A stretch of 11,836 bases of DNA from Bacteroidales bacterium. GTDB lineage: Bacteria; Bacteroidota; Bacteroidia; Bacteroidales; ML635J-15. The stretch lies in NCBI GenBank assembly GCA_007130555.1, contig SLSH01000380.1:1-11836 (forward strand), written 5' to 3'. The position numbers and the translations under genes are program-made. Shown in pieces: positions 1-5,604 of this stretch (the stretch's first letter is position 1; the number at the start of each line of letters is the position of its first letter). The notes beneath the pieces are model-generated. The model was not told where the DNA came from, did not search any database, and was given only the letters and a program-made list of their open reading frames with translations.

Positions 1-59
1 AAAATGGGACTGAGGAGGCGAAGCTGTGTTGATGTGATGATTAACTGATTAAATGATGA

Positions 60-188
60 GGTGATTATTTGAAGTGTGGTTTTAAGAAATTGCTTGGACA
101 TAAAAGTAGCAAGACTACTGAAATATACGCTTATATGTCAACAAAAAACATTCAGCAGATAAAAGTCCGTTTGATGATTTATAAATAA
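60..188 (+). pseudogene. 3' remnant of a tyrosine recombinase (integrase), frameshifted at its end
   Basis: The frame open from 60 reads LLGHKSSKTTEIYAYMSTKN, followed by IQQIK. This is the C-terminal catalytic tail of Bacteroidota tyrosine recombinases: LGH carries the third-box histidine (codon 99-101), and the tyrosine of EIY (codon 126-128) is the predicted DNA-cleaving nucleophile. These proteins commonly end IKSPFDDL-stop. The present frame instead ends VRLMIYK-stop at 188. Adding one A to the A-run at 161-164 restores SPFDDL and a stop at 182-184, so one base appears to have been lost. The homology fades left of about position 84, where GATTA-rich sequence begins and stops appear at 57-59 and before. 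It is therefore a 3' fragment, either truncated by rearrangement or badly decayed. It points toward the cassette-like genes that follow. Whether it belonged to an integron integrase or to another recombinase cannot be told from so short a piece. Confidence 0.75.
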
Positions 189-202
189 TCAATATATATA
201 TG

Positions 203-210
203 TATTTTTG
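203..210 (+). promoter_or_regulatory. possible -7 box (TATTTTTG) after the recombinase remnant
   Basis: The octamer matches the Bacteroidota -7 consensus TAnnTTTG and lies 15 bases after the recombinase remnant, pointing toward the beta-barrel gene. No TTG lies at the usual distance upstream; the nearest, at 171-173, is 29 bases away, which is too far. The rest of 189-338 is AT-rich with no gene seen. If the region is an integron-like platform, this would be where a cassette promoter is expected. Confidence 0.3.
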
Positions 211-350
211 TAGAGAAAAATAATATGATACTCCCCATACATATACAACATTTTTTTGTAGCGTTAGTATGAAAGTTTCATATTTATAAAAGAAGTTGGC
301 AAACATTATAAAAGCAAGTGCAACAAAAACTTATTAATATGAAAGTCATT

Positions 351-1140
351 ATGAAAAAGGCGTATTTTACTTTACTTTTATTTTTTCTATTCTTTAACAC
401 TACTGCTCAAGAGGTTGGACTGAAAAAGAAATGGAGTTTAGGTTTTTCATTTACTCCTAATATATCCTACTTGTATAATCCAACAAATTATTTTGAAGAT
501 GTAGTTCCTACTAGATACAATACAACTGTTAAAGATAAACCTATTTTAGAGCACATAAATTTTGGAATAAGAATTTCAAATGTATTAAACAAGAAAGCTG
601 AGATAGAAACAGGAATTATTCTAAGTAATAAAGATTATAATTCTCCACGAGGTTGGATACATGATATAATGCTCTGGGGGTATTCTAAACCTAAGATTTT
701 TTTTATTGAAGTTCCTCTAATTTATAAACATAATATTTCTAAGATTGGTAATTATAATTTAAACCTAACAGGTGGGATAATAGCTAGTATTCCTATTTAT
801 GAATACATAGACTATCCTGTTATTCTATATCATTATGCAACTGATGGTCAAGATTATGTTATTACTCAAAATTTAGATTTTTATCCTCTTTGTGGCTTAA
901 CCCCCTATTAATCTTGGTTTTAGATTTATTAAAAATAAAATCAACAATGTTCAGTTTGAATTTGGTCCTGTTTTTCAATCTGCAATTATGCCATTTAGTA
1001 GAAAAATTGAAGGAAATACTATCAGAGTAAACTATCAGTACATAGAAGTCACAAATCCCGAAAAAGGTTATGCTCCATATTTTATTGGAGTTGATTTAAT
1101 TCTAAGATTTAATTTTTTCGATTTGAGTAAATTTAAATAA
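351..1140 (+). pseudogene. outer-membrane beta-barrel (porin-like) protein, broken by a 1-base frameshift
   Basis: The protein begins MKKAYF, followed by a leucine/phenylalanine-rich core ending NTTAQ. This is a convincing signal peptide, so ATG 351 is chosen; 339 is also possible and a GTG at 318 is less likely. The body alternates polar and hydrophobic residues with many Tyr, Asn and Ile, as in small Bacteroidota outer-membrane barrels. The first frame stops at 909-911 after CGLTPY. Removing one C from the C-run at 901-905 gives GLTPINLGFRF and reads on without stops to TAA 1138-1140, ending in the barrel-like strand PYFIGVDLILRFNFFDL. The repaired protein would be 262 residues. The break may be real decay, switching at a homopolymer, or a sequencing error. 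The exact family and ligand are not recognised. The gene is followed directly by the complete cassette-border repeat. Confidence 0.7.
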
Positions 1141-1143
1141 CGG

Positions 1144-1283
1144 TTGCTAACAGCAAGACTTAGCACAATTGCGAGCTGAAAAGTAGCTAAAACATTGAAA
1201 TATTTTATAACTTTGCCCCCGGCTTGACAGAATCGGATTTCTAAATCCGCTTCTGATGCAAAGCCGTAGCCGTCGTTGGTGGC
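1144..1283 (+). repeat. attC-like border element, copy 1 (complete)
   Basis: The left part holds GCTAAC (1146-1151), spacer AGCAA, then GACTTAGC (1157-1164). The right part holds GCAAAGCC (1258-1265), a longer spacer (1266-1274), then GTTGGTGGC (1275-1283). The inner boxes pair at 6 of 8 positions here, and at 8 of 8 if the left box of copy 3 is used. Between them is a strong hairpin at 1228-1255: CAGAA and CGGATTT pair with AAATCCG and TTCTG around a 2-base loop, with one mismatch. Outer box, uneven spacer, inner box and terminal hairpin is the plan of an integron attC site. Positions 1149-1193 match copy 2 at 41 of 45 bases. An unrelated palindromic repeat family remains possible. Confidence 0.6.
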
Positions 1284-1400
1284 AATGCTAACGGCCTAGA
1301 ACAACGAAAAAAACTAAATTATAATTATTAGACCAGTCTTTTTAAATAAAAAAATCAGAAAGATTATTGACATAGAGAATCGTAAAGGAAATTATTTAGA

Positions 1401-1494
1401 GGGTAAAAAACAAGATAGAGTAAATTTTACCCATATTTTATGAACAAGAGTAAAATATTTGTATTTTTGCCCTTGTTTTAATAACGAGAGTAAA
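1401..1494 (+). promoter_or_regulatory. repeated GRGTAAAA motifs: probable operator of the first Fic gene
   Basis: GGGTAAAA (1401-1408) and TTTTACCC (1425-1432) form a perfect 8-base inverted repeat. GAGTAAA occurs directly at 1418-1424, 1448-1454 and 1488-1494. Those direct copies are spaced 30 and 40 bases apart, close to whole turns of the helix, so a bound protein would sit on one face. GTTTTA at 1475-1480 is an extra inverted half-site facing the TAAAAC at 1491-1496. The set surrounds the -7 box and ends 17 bases before the start codon, which suits a repressor site. The C-terminal winged-helix-like part of the Fic protein is a candidate binder (inference). Confidence 0.5.
1462..1469 (+). 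promoter_or_regulatory. -7 promoter box (TATTTTTG) of the first Fic gene
   Basis: The octamer fits TAnnTTTG and lies 42 bases before the ATG at 1512, between the second and third GAGTAAA motifs. No clear -33 TTG is seen upstream, so the promoter may be weak or activator-dependent. Confidence 0.45.
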
Positions 1495-1511
1495 ACTTAC
1501 ACTTGAACAAA

Positions 1512-2594
1512 ATGGACAAATTTAATCGAGAAATACCATACAACGACCTGCCATTACTACCGCCAAAGGCAGACATAGAAACGAAGAGCATCCTTCTCAA
1601 AACGATTTCGGCAGGTAGAGCATTAGCTCAACTGAACGGAACTTTGCTCAATTTGCCAAATCCAACTTTATTTTTAGACACGATTTATTTGCAAGAGGCA
1701 AAGGCAAGTTCGGAAGTTGAAAACATCGTTACTACAAACGATGAACTCTACAAATCGTTAGTTGCAGACAGAAAAATTGAAGATTCAGCAACAAAAGAAG
1801 TTTTGAGTTATAAAGAGGCACTGTGGTTGGGTTTGGAACAAATAAAGAAAAAACCGTTTATCACAACAAATCTTTGCGTAAGAATTGTTCAATGCATTAA
1901 ACAAAATACGGCTTCAATTCGTAACACGCCCGGAACAATGTTGAGCAACACAAAAGGCGGGGTTATTTATACACCTCCAAGTGGCGAAAAAGTTATCCGC
2001 GAAAAATTAGCGAATCTTGAAAAGTTCATCAACGAAGATGAAACCATTGACCCACTTATCAAAATGGCAATAATGCACTATCAATTTGAAGCAATTCACC
2101 CATTTTCAGACGGTAATGGAAGAACAGGAAGAATATTATTATTGTTGTATTTGAAACTTTCGGATTTGCTTGATGCACCTGCAATTTATTTGAGTGAATA
2201 CATCATCAAAAACAAAGCAGAATATTACAAACGTTTACGTGCCGTAACTGAAAACAACGATTGGGAAGCATACATTTTGTATATGTTGGATATGATCGAA
2301 GAAACATCTACGAAAGGTTTGGAACGCCTGAAAAAAATTACACTCGCAATGGAAACATACGCGGACGAAATCAAAAATAATTTGCCAAAAATTTACTCCA
2401 AAGACTTGATAGAAATACTGTTCCGCTTGCCTTACACCAAACGGAAACACTTGATTGACGAAAATATTGGAAACTTAAAGACTGTCGGAAATTATTTGAT
2501 TGCGTTGGAGAAAAATGGTTTTTTAAAATCGGTAAAAGTTGGGAAAGAAAAACTATACTTGAATCAACAACTCTTGACAATTTTAGAAGAGTAA
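1512..2594 (+). CDS. Fic family protein (probable AMPylase) with N-terminal inhibitory motif
   Basis: The 360-residue protein has the layout of stand-alone class II Fic proteins: a Fic_N-like helical start (PYNDLPLLPP near residue 10), a central Fic domain and a C-terminal winged-helix-like region. The active-site motif HPFSDGNGRTGR spans residues 196-207; the His is the catalytic base and the GNGR segment binds nucleotide phosphate. SSEVEN at residues 66-71 fits the inhibitory-helix signature (S/T)xxxE(G/N), whose Glu70 should hold ATP in an unproductive pose. The Fic flap is around GGVIYTPPSG. The family mostly transfers AMP to hydroxyl side chains; the target here is unknown. ATG 1512 is chosen over an in-frame TTG at 1503 because PFNREIPYND-type starts are normal for the family. 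Length is typical and all key residues are intact. No small antitoxin gene sits beside it, as expected for self-inhibited Fic proteins. It lies between border-element copies 1 and 2. Confidence 0.88.
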   Translation: MDKFNREIPYNDLPLLPPKADIETKSILLKTISAGRALAQLNGTLLNLPNPTLFLDTIYLQEAKASSEVENIVTTNDELYKSLVADRKIEDSATKEVLSYKEALWLGLEQIKKKPFITTNLCVRIVQCIKQNTASIRNTPGTMLSNTKGGVIYTPPSGEKVIREKLANLEKFINEDETIDPLIKMAIMHYQFEAIHPFSDGNGRTGRILLLLYLKLSDLLDAPAIYLSEYIIKNKAEYYKRLRAVTENNDWEAYILYMLDMIEETSTKGLERLKKITLAMETYADEIKNNLPKIYSKDLIEILFRLPYTKRKHLIDENIGNLKTVGNYLIALEKNGFLKSVKVGKEKLYLNQQLLTILEE

Positions 2595-2602
2595 TAAGCA
2601 CA

Positions 2603-2653
2603 GCCACCAACAGCAAGACTTAGCCCAATGGCGAGCTGAAGAGTAGCAAAAAC
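2603..2653 (+). repeat. attC-like border element, copy 2 (left part only)
   Basis: It starts 8 bases after the Fic stop codon. The outer box GCCACCAAC (2603-2611) is the exact reverse complement of GTTGGTGGC at 1275-1283, which opens the Fic cassette. Spacer AGCAA and inner box GACTTAGC (2617-2624) follow, and 2609-2653 matches copy 1 at 41 of 45 bases. No GCAAAGCC, terminal hairpin or right outer box is visible before the next gene, so the right half seems deleted or diverged. Confidence 0.65.
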
Positions 2654-2676
2654 TATAATTTCTGACTTAAACAACA

Positions 2677-2705
2677 TTGTCGGTTGATATTTATTTGTAA
2701 ATTTG
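2677..2705 (+). promoter_or_regulatory. promoter of the BRO-N/Fic gene
   Basis: TTG at 2677-2679 and TAAATTTG at 2698-2705 are separated by 18 bases, close to the spacing of Bacteroidota housekeeping promoters. The -7 box is an exact TAnnTTTG and lies 59 bases before the start codon. This cassette thus carries its own promoter. Confidence 0.55.
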
Positions 2706-2764
2706 CCAAGAGACAATAAAAAAAAGACATCTCAACATTACAAGGTAACTTTGAAAATAAAAAT

Positions 2765-3655
2765 ATGAGTAAGGCAAAAATATCCATCCGTTTTTTTGAC
2801 GACCGCGAAGTGCGTGCCGTTTGGGACGAAGAAAACGCCAAGTGGTGGTTTTCGGTGTTGGATATTGTAGGCATTTTAAATGAAGAAAGCGATTACACTA
2901 AAATCCGCAACTATTGGAAATACCTTAAAACTAAACTCAAAAAAGGAAACAACGAGTTGGTTAGTGCCACTAACCAACTGAAACTACTTGCCGTAGATGG
3001 CAAAAAATATAAAACCGACACCTTTGATAGTGATGGCATAATTGCCTTGGCAAAACATTTCCCCAACAATAGGGCAATGAAATTTTTGGATTGGTTTATT
3101 TACAGCGACAACAGCCTTGACGGGCAAAGCAAGAAAAAGGCATATACGCTTTTTGAAGGCAATATTAACAATATCCTTGATGAAATTGAAGTTGGCACAA
3201 TCAAAGGCTTGCAACAAATTCATGCTTATTTGTTTGGCGGCTTGTATGATTTTGCGGGGCAAATAAGACAAAAGAACATTTCAAAAGGGGGGTTTCAATT
3301 TGCTGTATCACACTTTTTGGGCGAAACATTAAATCAAATAGAAGTAATGCCCGAAACTACATTTGACGAAATCGTGAATAAATATGTAGAAATGAACATT
3401 GCACATCCGTTTATGGAAGGCAACGGTAGAGTTTCCCGAATATGGTTGGATTTGATATTGAAAAAACGGCTTAAAAAATGCGTAGATTGGAGTAACATAG
3501 GCAAAAGAGATTATATGAACGCAATGATGCAAAGTCCAACAAACAGCAATATTCTAAAAAAATTGTTAAAAAACGCTTTAACCGACAAAATAAACGACCG
3601 CGAAATGTTTATGAAAGGAATTGACTATTCGTATTACTACGAAGAAAATGACTAA
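2765..3655 (+). CDS. BRO-N/Fic domain fusion protein
   Basis: The 296-residue protein joins two domains. Residues ~5-115 resemble the phage antirepressor BRO-N fold (RAVWDEENAKWWFSVLDIV, then LKLLAVDGKKYKTD), a putative DNA-binding module. Residues ~125-275 are a Fic domain: HAYLFGGLYDFAGQIR near 153, a flap around NISKGGFQFA, and the active motif HPFMEGNGRVSR at 214-225 with His214 as catalytic base and acidic Glu218. The tail reads GIDYSYYYEEND. S289xxxE293 sits where class III Fic proteins carry a C-terminal (S/T)xxxE(G/N) inhibitory helix, but here Glu294 replaces the usual Gly/Asn. The protein would modify a target with a nucleotide, probably AMP, and may bind DNA; the target is unknown. 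ATG 2765 fits a normal N-terminus and the upstream promoter. It differs from the neighbouring Fic protein in both fused domain and inhibition class, so this is not a simple duplication. It is followed by border element copy 3. Confidence 0.85.
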   Translation: MSKAKISIRFFDDREVRAVWDEENAKWWFSVLDIVGILNEESDYTKIRNYWKYLKTKLKKGNNELVSATNQLKLLAVDGKKYKTDTFDSDGIIALAKHFPNNRAMKFLDWFIYSDNSLDGQSKKKAYTLFEGNINNILDEIEVGTIKGLQQIHAYLFGGLYDFAGQIRQKNISKGGFQFAVSHFLGETLNQIEVMPETTFDEIVNKYVEMNIAHPFMEGNGRVSRIWLDLILKKRLKKCVDWSNIGKRDYMNAMMQSPTNSNILKKLLKNALTDKINDREMFMKGIDYSYYYEEND

Positions 3656-3695
3656 GACAAAAATGGTTTGCAAAGACAGAACAACAGAAACACCA

Positions 3696-3766
3696 GGCGG
3701 TAACAGCAAGGCTTTGCACAATTGCGATTAACCAGCCTTCACTCAGATTGCAAATCCAAGTGAGGG
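3696..3766 (+). repeat. attC-like border element, copy 3 (left part plus hairpin)
   Basis: Outer box GGCGGTAAC (3696-3704), spacer AGCAA and inner box GGCTTTGC (3710-3717) match copy 1 at 24 of 26 bases over 3702-3727. The inner box here is the perfect complement of GCAAAGCC (1258-1265) in copy 1. A hairpin follows: CCTTCACT (3736-3743) pairs with AGTGAGGG (3759-3766) with one G-T wobble, and an inner GATT pairs with AATC around GCA. No right-hand boxes are seen. The hairpin lacks a T-run, so it is not a typical terminator. Confidence 0.6.
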
Positions 3767-3837
3767 GGTAAATAGATTATCTATACAACTAAATTTATCA
3801 AAAAACAATAGTTTTTTACAGATTAGAATAAAAAATG

Positions 3838-3867
3838 TTTTGTTTTTAAAAAATCTTATTAAATTTG
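3838..3867 (+). promoter_or_regulatory. promoter of tRNA-Pro
   Basis: TTTTG (3838-3842) and TAAATTTG (3860-3867) are 17 bases apart, and the second is an exact TAnnTTTG -7 box. It ends 47 bases before the tRNA, leaving a short leader to be trimmed. Confidence 0.5.
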
Positions 3868-3914
3868 CAATCCGAAATTTCAAATGTTCTAAAAAATATT
3901 GAAAATAATTATTA

Positions 3915-3989
3915 CGGGGTGTAGCGCAGTCCGGTTAGCGTACCTGCTTTGGGAGCAGGGGGTCGTAAGTTCGAATCTTACCACCCCGA
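3915..3989 (+). tRNA. tRNA-Pro(UGG)
   Basis: A complete 75-base cloverleaf is present. The acceptor arm CGGGGTG pairs with CACCCCG, with discriminator A at 3989. The D-stem is GCGC/GCGT, the anticodon stem CCTGC/GCAGG encloses loop TTTGGGA (anticodon TGG, proline), and the T-stem GTAAG/CTTAC encloses TTCGAAT. CCA is not encoded. The tRNA has its own promoter and terminator and marks the right edge of the accessory region. Confidence 0.97.
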
Positions 3990-4000
3990 CAGTAAAAATC

Positions 4001-4037
4001 AAAGACTTACAAGAATTAAAATTGTAAGTCTTTTTTT
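4001..4037 (+). terminator. rho-independent terminator of tRNA-Pro
   Basis: A 12-base perfect stem (4001-4012 with 4022-4033) around a 9-base loop runs into a T-tract ending at 4037. It begins 11 bases after the tRNA. Confidence 0.85.
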
Positions 4038-4070
4038 ATTTCACAAACAAATGATTATTTTATAATGTAT

Positions 4071-4093
4071 AAAAAAACGGAATTACAATTCCG
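4071..4093 (-). terminator. terminator of the transaldolase-yciO operon, overlapping the stop codon
   Basis: Read leftward, CGGAATT (4093-4087) and AATTCCG (4084-4078) form a hairpin followed by seven T (4077-4071). The stop codon at 4085-4083 lies inside the loop and stem. It faces the tRNA terminator, so the two transcripts are insulated from each other. Confidence 0.75.
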
Positions 4094-4703
4094 GCAAAAC
4101 ATCTCCTTTACGGATAATTTCCATTTCATTTTTTGTACAGTCAACTATCGTAGATGCTATATTTCCTCCATATCCTCCGTCAATAACGATATCAACAAGA
4201 TTTTTATAATCTTCATAAATTAATTCGGGATCGGTAGTATATTCTAAAATTTCGTCATCTGCTTTTAATGATGTTGTTAAAATAGGATTTCCCAGAGCTT
4301 TTACAATTTCTCTGATTATGTTATTATCCGGGACTCTTATACCGATAGTTTTACGATTTGCCTTTAAAATTTTCGGCACATTACTATTTGCTTCAAGAAT
4401 AAATGTAAAAGGACCGGGCAGATTACGTTTCATAAGTTTAAAAATGCTGTTATTCAGTGGTTTTGTATAATCTGACAGATGACTTAAATCGTAACATATA
4501 AAACTAAAATTTGCCTTATCTACTTTTACGCCTTTTAACTGGGCAATTTTTTCCACAGCTTTATGTTTGGTAATATCGCAACCCATTCCGTAAACGGTAT
4601 CGGTAGGATAAATTATTACGGCTCCGTTTTTCAGGTCTTCGGCAATTCTTCTTATATGTCTTTCTTCCGGATTTTCCGGATGCATACGAATAAATACTCC
4701 CAT
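4083..4703 (-). CDS. YciO/TsaC (YrdC-Sua5) family protein
   Basis: The 206-residue protein has the YrdC-Sua5 fold. The family makes threonylcarbamoyl-AMP from Thr, bicarbonate and ATP for the t6A modification of tRNAs reading ANN codons. Visible marks are IYPTDTVYGMGC (31-42), LPGPFTFIL (95-103) and IGIRVPD (120-126). Two points argue for the YciO branch over true TsaC: the region after the PTDT motif reads KGVKVDKANFSFIC rather than the TsaC K-x-R-P pattern, and the nucleotide-binding SxN motif appears as TTSLK (143-147). YciO of E. coli does not readily replace TsaC, so a role in t6A here is uncertain. A longer Sua5 domain is absent. The start is ATG 4703, 12 bases after the transaldolase stop, so the two are probably co-transcribed. 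The tRNA-Pro gene lies just beyond its terminator. Confidence 0.85.
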   Translation of the reverse strand: MGVFIRMHPENPEERHIRRIAEDLKNGAVIIYPTDTVYGMGCDITKHKAVEKIAQLKGVKVDKANFSFICYDLSHLSDYTKPLNNSIFKLMKRNLPGPFTFILEANSNVPKILKANRKTIGIRVPDNNIIREIVKALGNPILTTSLKADDEILEYTTDPELIYEDYKNLVDIVIDGGYGGNIASTIVDCTKNEMEIIRKGDVLPEL

Positions 4704-4715
4704 AAACCGACGATT

Positions 4716-5369
4716 TTAATTGTGTTTTTTATAATCTTCAATAAAAGTTTTAATGCCGATATCAGTTAAAGGATGTTTTAGCAATCCTAATATGGCATCT
4801 AGCGGGCATGTAGCAACATCTGCTCCCATTTCAACACATTTTATAATATGCATTGTATGTCTGATTGATGCAGCAAGCACCTGAGTATCAAAGTCATAAT
4901 AATTATACATATCAACAATCTGACCTATTAATTCTATACCGTCTGTACTGTTATCGTCTAATCTTCCTATAAACGGAGATACATAAGTCGCACCGGCTTT
5001 GGCTGCTAATAATGCCTGTCCTGCACTAAAAACTAGTGTACAATTTGTTTTAATATTTTTTTCGCTGAAATATTTAATGGCTTTAATTCCGTCTTTAATA
5101 ACAGGAACTTTTACAACAATTTGGGGATGCAAAGCTGCAAGTTCTTCGCCTTCTTTAATAATTCCTGCAAAATCAGTACTTATTGCTTCTGCACTAACGT
5201 CTCCGTCAACTATTTCACAGATTTTTTTGTAATGATTCAAAATATTTTCTTTACCGCCAATTCCTTCCTTTGCCATAAGCGAAGGATTTGTTGTAACTCC
5301 GTCTAATACTCCAAGCTCCTGGGCTTCACGTATCTGGTCAAGATTTGCTGTATCAATAAAAAATTTCAT
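4716..5369 (-). CDS. transaldolase, small (TalC/FSA-like) type
   Basis: The 217-residue protein belongs to the small decameric transaldolase / fructose-6-phosphate aldolase family. Marks are the start FFIDTANLDQI, GVTTNPSLMAKEG (24-36), IVVKVPV with Schiff-base Lys87, and TYVSPFIGRLDD (128-139). The window aligns with E. coli FSA at an offset of +2: Lys85 is Lys87, Gln59 is Glu61 (SAEAIS) and Tyr131 is Phe133. Glu and Phe at these sites are typical of true transaldolases. The predicted reaction is therefore dihydroxyacetone transfer between sedoheptulose 7-phosphate and glyceraldehyde 3-phosphate in the non-oxidative pentose phosphate pathway, not FSA cleavage. ATG 5369 is used; an in-frame TTG two codons earlier gives the longer frame. 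The yciO-like gene follows. Confidence 0.92.
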   Translation of the reverse strand: MKFFIDTANLDQIREAQELGVLDGVTTNPSLMAKEGIGGKENILNHYKKICEIVDGDVSAEAISTDFAGIIKEGEELAALHPQIVVKVPVIKDGIKAIKYFSEKNIKTNCTLVFSAGQALLAAKAGATYVSPFIGRLDDNSTDGIELIGQIVDMYNYYDFDTQVLAASIRHTMHIIKCVEMGADVATCPLDAILGLLKHPLTDIGIKTFIEDYKKHN

Positions 5370-5398
5370 ATTCAATAAATTATTTAATAAATAAAATG

Positions 5399-5406
5399 CA
5401 AAAATA
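5399..5406 (-). promoter_or_regulatory. -7 box of the transaldolase operon
   Basis: On the minus strand this reads TATTTTTG, an exact TAnnTTTG, 29 bases before the transaldolase ATG. No clear -33 TTG is seen. The remaining divergent spacer to 5604 is very AT-rich. A one-mismatch box TAAATTCG at 5567-5574 may serve the exbB operon, but lacks a well-spaced TTG. Confidence 0.4.
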
Positions 5407-5604
5407 ATTATTTAACTCTAATAATTCTAAAAAAAAATTAATAATTTATTTAATAACTGCACATAAAATCCACATAGAGTAATATCAAATATTTTCAACT
5501 TAAGTTTTAACAAAAATGTGTTAATAAAAATAAAGATTTGATATAGTTAGTTTTAGTTAAACAGCCTAAATTCGTGTATTTAATTTTTAAATTAATTTAA
5601 TGTT

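Noticed and set aside
1..59. TGATTA-rich, roughly 7-base periodic stretch
   Set aside because: It looks like low-complexity sequence. No regular unit could be established and no reading frame continues the recombinase through it.
105..119. Small hairpin AGTAG-CAAGA-CTACT
   Set aside because: It lies inside the recombinase coding remnant and has no adjacent T-run of useful length, so it is probably coincidental.
2595..2764. Possible antitoxin gene beside the Fic genes
   Set aside because: No small frame with a plausible start is present in either Fic flank, and both proteins carry their own inhibitory-type motif.
3736..3766. Terminator for the second Fic gene
   Set aside because: The hairpin is good but is followed by GTAAATAG, not a T-run, and it resembles the hairpin within the first border element.
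1144..3766. CRISPR array
   Set aside because: The copies are over 1 kb apart with genes between them; there are no short regular spacers.
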